Assembly: GCF_003014675.1 (NCBI RefSeq) | Contig: NZ_PYAU01000001.1 | Location: 1,922,001-1,986,000, forward strand | Source: Labedella gwakjiensis | GTDB lineage: Bacteria; Actinomycetota; Actinomycetes; Actinomycetales; Microbacteriaceae | Direction: 5' to 3' | DNA length: 64,000 nucleotides | Shown here: positions 9,517-17,383 of the stretch, piece by piece | Numbering within the stretch: position 1 is the stretch's first letter | Layout: each line of letters begins with the position of its first letter | Program-made: the position numbers and the translations under genes | The notes under the pieces: model-generated | Seen by the model: the letters and a program-made list of their open reading frames with translations, nothing else | Database searches by the model: none | Told to the model about the DNA's origin: nothing

Positions 9517-10416
9517 ATGTCGCGCCGCTCCTCGACGAACTACCAACGCGCCGCCTGGGGCTTCCTGGCCCCGGGCGTCGTGGCGGTCGTCCTCGTCCTC
9601 CATCTCCCCGTCCTCTACACGGTCTTCCTCAGCTTCACCGACTTCAACGGTCTCGGTGATCCGGACTTCGTCGGCATCGACAACTACGTGCGGATGTTCC
9701 GCGACCCGGCGGTGCTCACGTCGATCGTGAACACGCTGCTCTGGGTGGTCGGGACCCTCGTGGTGCCGGTGGGCCTCGGCCTCGTCGTGGCGTATCTCGC
9801 CTTCGGGCTCCCCGGCGGCGCGTGGCTGCGGGTCCCGTTCCTCGTGCCGTACGCGCTCTCCGGAGTGGCCGTGGGTGTCGTGTTCTCGTTCGTTCTGCAG
9901 AACGGGGGAGCGCTGTCGCAGGCGCTCGCCTTCCTGGGCCTGCCCGGATCGGAGTTGCGCTGGTTGCAGGACGCGCCGCTCAACACGTTCGCGATGATCA
10001 TCGCGTCGGCGTGGCAGGGCGTCGGGGTGAACGCGCTTCTCTTCACGGTGGGGCTCCAGTCCATTCCTAAGGAGCCGCTCGAGGCGGCGAAGGTGGACGG
10101 CGCGGTGGGCTGGCGCCTCTTCCGCTACATGATCTGGCCGCTCCTGCGCCCGTCGACCACGATCGTCGTGGGCCTCTCGATCGTGAACAGCCTGAAGACG
10201 TTCGACATCGTGCAGTCGATGACCCAGGGCGGGCCGAACCGCGTGTCGGAGACGCTCGGCGTGACGATGTATCGGAACACGTTCCTCAACAGCGAGTACG
10301 GGCTCGGCGCCGCCGTGGCCCTCTTCCTCACGGTCATCACGCTCGCGGCGTCGATCATCTACCTGCGGCGCCAGCTCACCATCGGTGAGCCTGCGAAGAA
10401 GGCGGTGCGCTCATGA
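9517..10416 (+). CDS. sugar ABC transporter permease, MalF/UgpA type
   Basis: 299 residues starting at ATG 9517, eight bases after the binding-protein stop. About six hydrophobic segments are visible; the first is AAWGFLAPGVVAVVLVLHL. The cytoplasmic EAA loop reads EAAKVDGAVGWRLFRYMIWP (about residues 190-209), the ATPase contact site of binding-protein-dependent permeases. It forms the channel with the next protein. Its stop overlaps the next start by four bases. Confidence 0.92.
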   Translation: MSRRSSTNYQRAAWGFLAPGVVAVVLVLHLPVLYTVFLSFTDFNGLGDPDFVGIDNYVRMFRDPAVLTSIVNTLLWVVGTLVVPVGLGLVVAYLAFGLPGGAWLRVPFLVPYALSGVAVGVVFSFVLQNGGALSQALAFLGLPGSELRWLQDAPLNTFAMIIASAWQGVGVNALLFTVGLQSIPKEPLEAAKVDGAVGWRLFRYMIWPLLRPSTTIVVGLSIVNSLKTFDIVQSMTQGGPNRVSETLGVTMYRNTFLNSEYGLGAAVALFLTVITLAASIIYLRRQLTIGEPAKKAVRS

Positions 10417-11243
10417 GCGGACGGATCGGACTGGCGCTGCGGTACGTGGTCCTCGGAGGCCTCGGAATCCTCTGGCTGCTGCCCATCTACCTGCTCCTCG
10501 CGAACGCAGGGAAGCTCACGAGCGAGTACTCGGGCTCGGAGCTGTGGTCGCCCGGCAACCTGCCGGCGCTCCTCTCCAACGTCGGCGAGGTGTTCTCGAC
10601 CACGGACGTGCCGTCGGGGCTCGGCGTCACCTTCCTCTATGCGACGATCGCACCGCTGATCGCGGTGATCCTCGGCGCAGGGATCGGCTTCGCCGTGATC
10701 GTGCTGAAGCTCAAGCACGGCTTCTTCTGGTTCTTCGTCGTCTTCTGCGGCACCGTGTTCCCGCTGCAGATCATGGTGATCCCGCTCTTCGCGTCCTTCT
10801 CGCAGATCGGTCTCTTCGACACGTTCACGGGTATGACGATCGTCTACGCGGCGGTCGCGACGCCGTTCTCCGCGTTCGTGATGCGCAACTTCTTCGCGGG
10901 CATCGCGGAGACGGTGTTCGAGGCGGCGGTCGTGGACGGAGCGAACGCGTGGCGTATCTTCTCTCGCATCTACCTGCCGATGTCGAGGAGCGCCCTCGTC
11001 GTGGTCTTCATCCTCCAGGCCACATGGGTGTGGAACGACCTGCTCCTCGCGCTCGTGCTCACGCAGAGTGCGTCGACGCGACCGGTCATGCCGCTCCTCG
11101 CGGCGCTGCAGTCGACGGAGGGCGGCGGTTCCGCCTACACCGTGGTGCTGACGGCGGCGCTCATCGTCTCGATCCCGACGGCGCTCCTCTTCATGTTCAC
11201 GCAGCGCGTGTTTCAGCGAGGGCTCTCGCTCGGCCAGTACTGA
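10413..11243 (+). CDS. sugar ABC transporter permease, MalG/UgpE type
   Basis: 276 residues. The ATG overlaps the stop of the preceding permease in ATGA, which suggests translational coupling. Six predicted membrane segments and the EAA loop FEAAVVDGANAWRIFSRIYL (about residues 169-188) mark it as the second integral component of a CUT1-family importer. It is the last gene of the importer operon. Its 3' end overlaps by 31 bases the 3' end of the convergent DUF1232 gene. Confidence 0.92.
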   Translation: MSGRIGLALRYVVLGGLGILWLLPIYLLLANAGKLTSEYSGSELWSPGNLPALLSNVGEVFSTTDVPSGLGVTFLYATIAPLIAVILGAGIGFAVIVLKLKHGFFWFFVVFCGTVFPLQIMVIPLFASFSQIGLFDTFTGMTIVYAAVATPFSAFVMRNFFAGIAETVFEAAVVDGANAWRIFSRIYLPMSRSALVVVFILQATWVWNDLLLALVLTQSASTRPVMPLLAALQSTEGGGSAYTVVLTAALIVSIPTALLFMFTQRVFQRGLSLGQY

Positions 11244-11461
11244 GGCGGTGCGGGCTGGGCGGCTGCCGCTCGACGGCGTGCGTTGCGGTTGCGCATGATG
11301 CGCCAGATGGCGACGCCGGCGCCGATGAGCACGACGGCGTCGTCGCCGAAGCCGAGCGGGCCCGCGAGGATCTCGGGGACGAGATCGATCGGTGACGCCC
11401 CGTAGAGCACGGCTCCGAGACCGACGAGCACGGCCTTGAGGGTGGAACGATCCTTCTCCAT
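11213..11461 (-). CDS. small DUF1232 (YkvA-like) membrane protein
   Basis: 82 residues from ATG 11461. The core YGASPIDLVPEILAGPLGFGDDAVVLIGAGVAIW contains the DUF1232 signature (P-x-D-L-x-P-[E/D]) followed by one membrane helix; the C-terminus is basic and Ala-rich. Proteins of this family are small membrane proteins without an established reaction. An upstream GTG in frame would give 110 residues, but MEKDRSTLKAV is the conserved-looking beginning. Its 3' end overlaps the convergent permease gene by 31 bases. Confidence 0.75.
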   Translation of the reverse strand: MEKDRSTLKAVLVGLGAVLYGASPIDLVPEILAGPLGFGDDAVVLIGAGVAIWRIMRNRNARRRAAAAQPAPPQYWPSESPR

Positions 11462-11541
11462 GCCCGCAAGGATACGCCGATGCGCTCCGCTCGACCCGGG
11501 TGCCGGGGTCGTGCGGAGCGCATCGGCGATCGGGAGCGCGG

Positions 11542-12480
11542 TCACGCGTTCTCGGGGACGACCACGACCTTGCCGCGGAGGGTGCCCGCCGCTGCGCGCT
11601 CGTGGATCGACGCGAGCTCCGGCAGAGCGACGCGCTCGGAGACGTCGACGTGGAGCTCACCGCTCTCGACGAGGGCCACGAGCTGCGCCAGTTGCGCCGC
11701 ATCGCTGCGGACGAAGACGATCACGCTGCGGACGTCGCGCTCGGCGTCGTCCGGTGCGGGCATCCAGGCGGTCGTGCTCACGACGACGCCACCGTCGCGG
11801 ACGCGCGCGACGAGCGCGGTGAACTCCTCCGGGCCGATCGGTGCGAGATTGAGGAGCACGTCCACCGGCTCGGAGACCTCGTCGATCAGGGTCGCCGAGG
11901 TGTGGTCGACCACCTGATCGGCGCCGGCGGCCTCCACTGCAGCGCGGCTCCGGGGGCTCGCCGTGGCGATCACGGTCGCGCCGATCCGCTTCGCGATCTG
12001 CACGGCGTACCCGCCGACGGCGCCGCCGGCTCCGACGACGAGGACCCGCTGGCCCGCTTCGAGGCGTGCGTCGTCGACGAGGGCCTGCCACGCCGTGAGT
12101 CCGACGGACGGGAGCGCCGCCGCGTCGACGAGCGGGATGGTCGTGGGCGCTGCGGTCAGGGCGTCCGCCGGGGCCACGACGTACTCGGCGGCGGCGCCGG
12201 GGGCCGTCATCGGGAGGAAGCCGACGACGGCGTCTCCCACCGTCAGTCCGTCGACCCCGTCGCCGAGGGCGTCGACCGTGCCGGCGACGTCGTAGCCGGG
12301 GGTGTGGGGCAGCGTCACCGGGATCGGGAGGCTGCCTGCGCGGATGCCGTTGTCTGCCGGGTTGAAGCCGGACGCGGCGACGCGGATGCGCACCTCGCCG
12401 GCGCCGGGGGACGGGACCTCGACGTCCTCGTAGTGGAGCACGTCGGGGGTGCCGGTCTCGTGGAAACGTACTGCCTTCAT
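11542..12480 (-). CDS. NADP-dependent quinone oxidoreductase-like protein (zinc-independent MDR family)
   Basis: 312 residues from ATG 12480 (AGAGAG upstream). The N-terminal GroES-like fold begins MKAVRFHETGTPDVLHYED and contains VAASGFNPADNGIR; the Rossmann domain has VLVVGAGGAVGGYAVQIAK at about 148-166. No structural zinc cysteines are seen. Such enzymes reduce quinones or enones with NADPH. It is divergent from a MarR regulator, and the shared 95-base region holds two near-identical palindromes, so it is probably a repressed detoxification enzyme. Confidence 0.9.
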   Translation of the reverse strand: MKAVRFHETGTPDVLHYEDVEVPSPGAGEVRIRVAASGFNPADNGIRAGSLPIPVTLPHTPGYDVAGTVDALGDGVDGLTVGDAVVGFLPMTAPGAAAEYVVAPADALTAAPTTIPLVDAAALPSVGLTAWQALVDDARLEAGQRVLVVGAGGAVGGYAVQIAKRIGATVIATASPRSRAAVEAAGADQVVDHTSATLIDEVSEPVDVLLNLAPIGPEEFTALVARVRDGGVVVSTTAWMPAPDDAERDVRSVIVFVRSDAAQLAQLVALVESGELHVDVSERVALPELASIHERAAAGTLRGKVVVVPENA

Positions 12481-12506
12481 GGTCGTTCTCTCTTTCGTAG
12501 GGATAT

Positions 12507-12526
12507 TTGCTTCGATATCGAAGCAA
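12507..12526. promoter_or_regulatory. MarR-type operator, proximal to the oxidoreductase gene
   Basis: A perfect 20-base palindrome, TTGCTTCGAT joined to ATCGAAGCAA. A second copy lies at 12544-12561, centre to centre 36 bases away, between the divergent oxidoreductase and MarR genes. Confidence 0.85.
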
Positions 12527-12543
12527 CAACCTGACGGTAACAC

Positions 12544-12561
12544 TGCTTCGATATCGAAGCA
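12544..12561. promoter_or_regulatory. MarR-type operator, proximal to the marR-like gene
   Basis: TGCTTCGATATCGAAGCA is an 18-base perfect palindrome identical to the core of the site at 12507-12526. It ends two bases before the TAGAAT -10 box of the regulator gene, so binding would block that promoter and give autorepression. Confidence 0.85.
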
Positions 12562-12563
12562 AG

Positions 12564-12569
12564 TAGAAT
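12564..12569 (+). promoter_or_regulatory. -10 box of a leaderless marR-like transcript
   Basis: TAGAAT ends exactly six bases before the ATG at 12576, the spacing seen at other leaderless genes in this window. Confidence 0.55.
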
Positions 12570-12575
12570 GTGAGC

Positions 12576-13088
12576 ATGGCTGACGACGCGACCCCCCTCG
12601 ACCCCGCCGAACTGGGCGTCTACTTCTCGCTCATCGAGGTGAGCAGCCTCCTGCGGCACGCCGTCGAGCAGCAGCTCAAAGAGGCCGGGGGGCTCAGCTA
12701 CGTGCAGTTTCAGCTGCTCGCTCGCCTCGGGGACGCGCCGGGCGGAGGCCAGCGGATGACCGACCTCGCCGACGGTGTGGTCTACAGCCGCAGCGGACTG
12801 ACGCATCAGGCCGGGCTGCTCGAGAAAGCCGGTCTCGTCACGCGGGCGCCGTCGGTCGACGACGAGCGCAGCGTGACACTCACGATCACCGACGCGGGCC
12901 GCGACGTGCTCGCCGCGGTGTTCCCCGGGCACATCGACATCCTGCGGAAGATGTTCCTCGCGCCCCTCGGTGCCGAGGGTGTCGCGGCTCTCGAGGGGCC
13001 GCTCACCGCGGTGCGTGACCACATGCGCGCTGCGCCGCCCCGCTCGGCTGCCCCGCGGCGACGCGGCGCCGGGGGCACGTCGGCCTAG
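12576..13088 (+). CDS. MarR family transcriptional regulator
   Basis: 170 residues from ATG 12576; a GTG six bases earlier is also in frame. The winged helix region includes MTDLADGVVYSRSGLTHQAGLLEKAGLV (recognition helix and wing start, about residues 60-90) and the wing DERSVTLTITDAGRDVL. This is the standard MarR dimeric fold, usually opened by phenolic or oxidant ligands. The two palindromes in front of it and of the divergent oxidoreductase are its probable targets. The C-terminal tail is Arg/Pro/Gly-rich and probably disordered. Confidence 0.9.
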   Translation: MADDATPLDPAELGVYFSLIEVSSLLRHAVEQQLKEAGGLSYVQFQLLARLGDAPGGGQRMTDLADGVVYSRSGLTHQAGLLEKAGLVTRAPSVDDERSVTLTITDAGRDVLAAVFPGHIDILRKMFLAPLGAEGVAALEGPLTAVRDHMRAAPPRSAAPRRRGAGGTSA

Positions 13089-13143
13089 CCCGTGGACTCC
13101 GGCTCGTCGGCCGGACCCGTGTGGCCCGACGGGCGAGTCGGCA

Positions 13144-13749
13144 TCAGGCCGGCGCGCGGAGCCCTGCGGCGTTGAGTTCCAGGGTGGCCAGCTGCCGCGT
13201 GACGACGGGGTCTCCGTGCCGCCAACGCTCGACGACGGCGGGGTCGAGTGCGAGCACCTCGTGGCCCGGTCGCTCCACGAGCGCCCGGAAGGCGAGCAGC
13301 TCGACGGCGCCGGGCGATCGCGTGAGACGGGCGACGGCCCCACGGCGGACGGCCCCGCGGACGCGCGGACGGACCCAGGCGAGGATGAGGATCACGAGGA
13401 CGATCGCGGCGACCGTCCACCCGGCGATCGCTGCGAGGGTGTAGACGCCCGACTGCCAGTTCTCGCCGGCCTGAGCGAGGGTCGTCGCGGCTCCGCTCGC
13501 CGCATCGAACGGCACGCTGATGCTCCCGCCGATGAGCGGGGTCGCCGACAGGTTCTCTCCCACGTCGCTCATGGTCGCGGCGAGTCCCTCGCCCGACGAC
13601 TGCACGTCCTTCCCGATCGCGTCGAACGCGGCGATGGTGTTGCGGACCATCACGGCGACGACGATCCCGAGCGCCAGGACCAGGATGCCGATCACGTCGG
13701 CGAGCACCTGCCGGCTGCGTTGCGGCGTCAGTTCCGAGTACAGCTTCAT
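13144..13749 (-). CDS. uncharacterised two-helix membrane protein
   Basis: 201 residues from ATG 13749, which has a GGGAGG site upstream. One hydrophobic segment lies near residues 17-35 (VIGILVLALGIVVAVMV) and one near 105-130 (VYTLAAIAGWTVAAIVLVILIL); the Ser/Gly-rich segment between is probably extracellular and the C-terminal 80 residues cytoplasmic. I do not recognise a family with a known function. It is a single gene with no evident operon partner. Confidence 0.7.
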   Translation of the reverse strand: MKLYSELTPQRSRQVLADVIGILVLALGIVVAVMVRNTIAAFDAIGKDVQSSGEGLAATMSDVGENLSATPLIGGSISVPFDAASGAATTLAQAGENWQSGVYTLAAIAGWTVAAIVLVILILAWVRPRVRGAVRRGAVARLTRSPGAVELLAFRALVERPGHEVLALDPAVVERWRHGDPVVTRQLATLELNAAGLRAPA

Positions 13750-13864
13750 GGTCGGCCTCCCGTTGCTCTCCACGGCCATCGTCGCATCGAGCGGGGCGAG
13801 ACGCGTCCCGTTGTGCTCGACCCGCCTTCACGGCTCGCGGGCGTGACGTGAACGGCGTCACCTC

Positions 13865-14401
13865 TCATGCCGTCATCGACAGTACGAAGGGCGCTGCAGG
13901 GGCCGGGTCGGTCGCCAGTCGCGCATGTGTCTCGACGTCATAGCGGTCACTGCCGTAGCGGAGCTTCTCCCGCTCGATGCCTTCGGCCCGAAAGCCGGCC
14001 GCGATCGCCACTCGACATGAGGCGGGATTGTTCAGTCGGTGCCCCAGCTCGAGCCGATGGAGGCCGCTCTCGAAGGCCCAGTCGCTCACTGCGAGAAGCG
14101 CACCACCCGCATAGCCCTTCCCTCGCGCTGCGGCCGAGAGCCAGTAGTACATCCACGCGGTCTCGTGCCGAAACTCGATCGCGGACGCTCCGATGTTGCC
14201 GACCGCGATTCCATCCTCGACGATCGCCCAGTTCTTCCCGTGCTCGTCGAACCGCAACGACTGCGCGATGAACGCCTCTGCGGCCGCCACGCTCGACAGA
14301 TCCGCGCCGCCGAATTGAATCATCAGGTCGGGAGCGCTCAGGGCGGCCTCGCTCAGGGCAGAAGCATCTCGGCTGGTCCAGGGGCGAAGCACGACACTCA
14401 C
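13865..14401 (-). CDS. GNAT family N-acetyltransferase (RimJ/RimL type)
   Basis: 178 residues if the GTG at 14401 is used; CAGTAT sits six bases before it, the leaderless spacing, whereas the TTG at 14419 has no support. LRPWTSRDASALSEA opens the domain; the acetyl-CoA loop is around YYWLSAAARGKGYAGGALLAV (about 85-105), followed by LELGHRLNNPASCRVAIAAGF, the typical RimJ-like end of the fold. It would move an acetyl group to an amine, often a protein N-terminus. The substrate is unknown. Confidence 0.85.
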   Translation of the reverse strand: MSVVLRPWTSRDASALSEAALSAPDLMIQFGGADLSSVAAAEAFIAQSLRFDEHGKNWAIVEDGIAVGNIGASAIEFRHETAWMYYWLSAAARGKGYAGGALLAVSDWAFESGLHRLELGHRLNNPASCRVAIAAGFRAEGIEREKLRYGSDRYDVETHARLATDPAPAAPFVLSMTA

Positions 14402-14452
14402 ACCCCAATACTGTCTCAATGGGTGGGCCCGCCTGGCACATGATCCTTCGTC

Positions 14453-14587
14453 GGCACCGCCTCGACCGTCGTCGCGGGACTGCTCCTCCCCGTGCTGTCG
14501 CTCCGAACCACGGTCCTCCTCTACGGGGCGGTCGTGATCGTGCTCGCGGCCGTCCCACGGTCACGCGCTTGCGCTCGACCGACTGAC
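14453..14587 (+). pseudogene. possible remnant of a membrane protein gene
   Basis: One frame reads a hydrophobic peptide (VVAGLLLPVLSLRTTVLLYG, then AVVIVLAAVP) with no start codon in a sensible place and no continuation, in the gap between two genes on the opposite strand. It looks like a piece of a multi-pass transporter that has decayed. The evidence is composition only. Confidence 0.25.
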
Positions 14588-14595
14588 ACCGGGCA

Positions 14596-15573
14596 TCACT
14601 CCACGAGGGGCGCCCCCGGGTCCAGCTCGTCATGGTCGATGAGCCAGCGGATCGACTCGAGCACAGCGGCCTCCGGCTCGTAGCGCGGGGTGTAGTCGAG
14701 GAGGCGTTGTGCCTTCTCGATCGTGAAGCACTGGCTGCGGTCGAGGTGGCCCCAGCTCGCGTCGGCGTGCTCCGGCTCGGTGGATGCGCGGAATGCGTCC
14801 CACCCGATGCTCTCGAGGGTGGCCTCCCGGCCGAACCACGAAGCCGCGATGTCGGCGAAGCCGCGCACGCTCAGTGCCGTCGGCGCCACGACGGTGAAAT
14901 CCTCACCGGCGGCGGCGTCCCGGTGGGACACGGCCTGCTCGAACCCGTGCGCCACGTCGTCGGCGTGCACGTGGTGCATCATCTCGGTGCCGCTCCCCGG
15001 CATCGCGAGGGTGCCGCCCGTGGCGAGAGTCCGCCAAACGGTCGGGTCGAGGTTGCCGAGCGGGCCGATGGGATTCCATCCCGGACCGACGATGTGGCCG
15101 GGGTGGAGCGACGTGGTGACAAGCCCACCCGACCGCGTCTCCTCCTTCAGGAGCCGGGCGATCGCCTTCTTGCCGAGGCCGTACTCGTCTGTCGGATCCT
15201 CCGTCGTGTCCGGGTGCTCGGCGATCGGGAGTTTCCGGCTGCGCCCGTGCCGCCAGATCGACCCGCAGTGGAGGAGATGCGCGACCTCGCCGCGCAGTGC
15301 GTCGACGAGGGCGGATGCGGATTCGGGTGTGAAGCAGACGAGGTCGATGACGACCTCCGGGGACTGCGCCAGAACGGTGGCGCCGAACGTGCCGTCACGG
15401 TCCTGCTGTTCGCGGTCGGCGGCGACCCTCTCCACCGCGTCCCATTCCGGCGCGTCGGCGTAGGTCGAGCTCTGCCCGCGGCTGATGGACACGACCTCGT
15501 GGCCGGCGCGGACGAGACGGGGGACGAGGAAGGTGCCGATGTGGCCGCTTCCGCCGATGACGACGATCTTCAT
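14596..15573 (-). CDS. NAD-dependent epimerase/dehydratase family protein
   Basis: 325 residues from ATG 15573; an ATG four codons upstream (15585) is possible but has its GAGGA directly abutting it. The N-terminus KIVVIGGSGHIGTFLVPRL is a Rossmann GxxGxxG nucleotide site of the extended short-chain dehydrogenase family, with the aligned DEYGLGKKAIARLL supplying the catalytic Tyr and Lys (YxxxK). It probably acts on a sugar nucleotide or related substrate. It has no operon partner and the substrate is unknown. Confidence 0.85.
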   Translation of the reverse strand: MKIVVIGGSGHIGTFLVPRLVRAGHEVVSISRGQSSTYADAPEWDAVERVAADREQQDRDGTFGATVLAQSPEVVIDLVCFTPESASALVDALRGEVAHLLHCGSIWRHGRSRKLPIAEHPDTTEDPTDEYGLGKKAIARLLKEETRSGGLVTTSLHPGHIVGPGWNPIGPLGNLDPTVWRTLATGGTLAMPGSGTEMMHHVHADDVAHGFEQAVSHRDAAAGEDFTVVAPTALSVRGFADIAASWFGREATLESIGWDAFRASTEPEHADASWGHLDRSQCFTIEKAQRLLDYTPRYEPEAAVLESIRWLIDHDELDPGAPLVE

Positions 15574-15683
15574 GGGGCGTTCCATTCCTCGGCCGGGCGC
15601 CGATGCTCACCGCCCACGTTAGGCACTCGATCGGCTTGGCGGGAGGCCTTGGCTGTGACGGGTGCGCGTGCTGGTTCCGGGGA

Positions 15684-16607
15684 TCAGGCCTCGGACCGTC
15701 GGAGGCGGTGCGCGGCGGCGCCGAGAAGCGGGGCGTCGGCGAGCAGGGCGGAGCGGCGCACGGTGACCGGCTTGTACCCGCCGTCCATGAGGCCGGCCGC
15801 GATCGGCGCCTCGAGCAGGTCCCACGAACGCGAGATCGAGCCGCCGATCACGAGCTCGTCCGTCTCGAAGCGCGCGAGCCACGGGGCGAGAGCGAGGCCG
15901 AGGGACTGCATCGCGTGATCGAGCACGGCAGCCGCGTCGGCGTGACCCACCCGCGCCGCCACGGCGATGTCGGCGACGGACGCGATCGCCCCGGTGCGAT
16001 TCTCGAAGGCTCGCGTGATCGCCCGGCTCGAGACGGTCTCCTCGAGCGGGCCTCCGTGCACCTCGATGCGGAAGGCGTAGCCGTCCTCCGGGACGTCCGG
16101 GCCGTCAGTCACGGCGGTGCCGTCGTCGAGGAAGGCGGACCCCACGCCGGTCCCGAGGGTGATGCAGACGAGGCGCCGCGGGCGGTTCCCGCCACCGTAC
16201 GCCCACTCGCCGATGCCATAGGCGACGGCATCGTTGAGGAAGTGGACGTCGTCCTCCTCGACGTCGAGTCGCGCGGCGAACGCCGGCCGGAGCGGCGCAC
16301 CGGAAAGTGCGGCGAACTTCCCCACATCGGCGAAGTGGCCGACGCCGGTCTCGTCGTCGAACGGGCCGGGCATGGCCACGATGCACTCGCGCGACGCGGG
16401 TTCGACGTCGCGCGCCGGCCGCACGATGCTGTCGAGGAGGTCGGTGCGGCCCGCGTGAGGATCGATGTCGCGGTCGATGCGGCGGACGACGCGCGCGGTC
16501 GTCCCGTCCGTCTCGACGATCGCCGCCGTCACGTGTGATCCGCCGACATCGAGCACGCGGATCGAGTGCGGCGTGGGTGCGGGCGGCTTCGTCGACGCGT
16601 CGTTCAC
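15684..16607 (-). CDS. ROK family sugar kinase-like protein
   Basis: 307 residues from GTG 16607, leaderless-like with TAGGCT six bases upstream. Phosphate-1 loop VLDVGGSHVTAAIVETDG is near the N-terminus, FLNDAVAYGIGEW holds the catalytic Asp region (about 140-152), and ITLGTGVGSAFLDDG is the phosphate-2 loop. The ROK zinc cysteines (CxCG...) are absent; RIEVHGGPLEE stands in that region, so it belongs to the zinc-less branch. No DNA-binding domain, so a kinase rather than a repressor. A LacI-like site matching the mannoside operators precedes it, which suggests a hexose, perhaps mannose, kinase co-induced with that locus. Confidence 0.82.
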   Translation of the reverse strand: MNDASTKPPAPTPHSIRVLDVGGSHVTAAIVETDGTTARVVRRIDRDIDPHAGRTDLLDSIVRPARDVEPASRECIVAMPGPFDDETGVGHFADVGKFAALSGAPLRPAFAARLDVEEDDVHFLNDAVAYGIGEWAYGGGNRPRRLVCITLGTGVGSAFLDDGTAVTDGPDVPEDGYAFRIEVHGGPLEETVSSRAITRAFENRTGAIASVADIAVAARVGHADAAAVLDHAMQSLGLALAPWLARFETDELVIGGSISRSWDLLEAPIAAGLMDGGYKPVTVRRSALLADAPLLGAAAHRLRRSEA

Positions 16608-16613
16608 GACGTC

Positions 16614-16619
16614 AGCCTA
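16614..16619 (-). promoter_or_regulatory. -10 box of a leaderless ROK kinase transcript
   Basis: TAGGCT on the minus strand ends six bases before the GTG at 16607. Confidence 0.5.
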
Positions 16620-16627
16620 ACGGCGGG

Positions 16628-16643
16628 TTGATATCGATACCAG
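16628..16643 (-). promoter_or_regulatory. third copy of the mannoside-locus operator, before the ROK kinase gene
   Basis: On the minus strand it reads CTGGTATCGATATCAA, sharing 13 of 16 bases with 6965-6980. It lies where the -35 region of the kinase promoter should be, so a bound LacI protein would repress the gene. Confidence 0.6.
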
Positions 16644-16650
16644 AGCGGGT

Positions 16651-17226
16651 TCAGCCCACGAGACGGAACGCGACGGCGACCCACTCGCGCCCGTCGCCGT
16701 CCTCGCCCAGGAACACCAAGCGCTGGGTCCCGTCGCCCAGGTCGAGTCGCGGCACCAGTTCGGCGGTGACCTCGATCCCACGGTCGGCGAATGAGTCGGG
16801 AACCGCGCCGGAGCACGGCTGGATCGCTCCGCACTCCTCGTAGGCGGACGCGGGCGGCGTCCACCTGGGTTCCGGAGCCTCCACGAGGGCGTCGAGGGCG
16901 GCCGACGTCCCGGTCCCGACCCAGCTCGATTCCGCCACGACGGCGGACGACGGCAGGCCGGCGCCCGTGGCATCGTTGATCGCCGGAACGGAGACGGACG
17001 AGCACGTGGTCGCCGTCTCCAGATCGCAGTAGCGCGCATCGAGTCCCACGCCGAACAGGTTCGCGACGATGCCCACCCCGATCGAGCCGACGACACCGGC
17101 GAGGATCGAGCCGACGAGCACGAGGACGACGGTGAAGATGGACTGCCCGAGGGCGCGACGCGGCTTCGCGGACGGAGCGTCCACCTCCTGCTCGCCGGGG
17201 AAGAGCTCACCGAGAGACGTCGACAT
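16651..17226 (-). CDS. uncharacterised membrane-anchored protein
   Basis: 191 residues from ATG 17226 (GGAGAAG upstream). A charged N-terminus of about 25 residues is followed by one long hydrophobic segment (IFTVVLVLVGSILAGVVGSIGVGIV, about 30-56); the remaining 130 residues are probably outside the membrane and contain four Cys (YCDLETATTCSS and ECGAIQPCSG) that could form two disulphides. No family recognised. It is transcribed toward the ROK gene but is separated from it by the operator region. Confidence 0.65.
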   Translation of the reverse strand: MSTSLGELFPGEQEVDAPSAKPRRALGQSIFTVVLVLVGSILAGVVGSIGVGIVANLFGVGLDARYCDLETATTCSSVSVPAINDATGAGLPSSAVVAESSWVGTGTSAALDALVEAPEPRWTPPASAYEECGAIQPCSGAVPDSFADRGIEVTAELVPRLDLGDGTQRLVFLGEDGDGREWVAVAFRLVG

Positions 17227-17328
17227 GGGCTTCTCCTCGAGGCTTCCGGGTGAGCGGCAGCCCGTGAGGGCCAGCCGATTCCGGACAGCCTAACCCGGTC
17301 GACTGGACGCGAAAAAAGAATCTTCTTG

Positions 17329-17345
17329 CGTCAACACGATTGACG
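17329..17345. promoter_or_regulatory. inverted repeat upstream of LacI gene of the GH172 locus
   Basis: CGTCAA and TTGACG separated by CACGA. It resembles the arms of the perfect palindrome 15 bases downstream and may be an auxiliary operator half, or contain the -35 hexamer TTGACG. Confidence 0.4.
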
Positions 17346-17359
17346 TCCCTACGGTCACA

Positions 17360-17371
17360 TCAAACGTTTGA
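17360..17371. promoter_or_regulatory. LacI-type operator TCAAACGTTTGA
   Basis: A perfect 12-base palindrome with the central CG of LacI-family operators. It lies two bases before the GGAGG ribosome-binding site of the LacI gene at 17384, so it would act as an autoregulatory roadblock. Confidence 0.75.
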
Positions 17372-17383
17372 CGGAGGTTGTCG

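Noticed and set aside
15684-16607. ROK-type transcriptional repressor
   Set aside because: The protein begins directly with the nucleotide-binding loop and has no N-terminal winged helix, so it is a kinase-like member.
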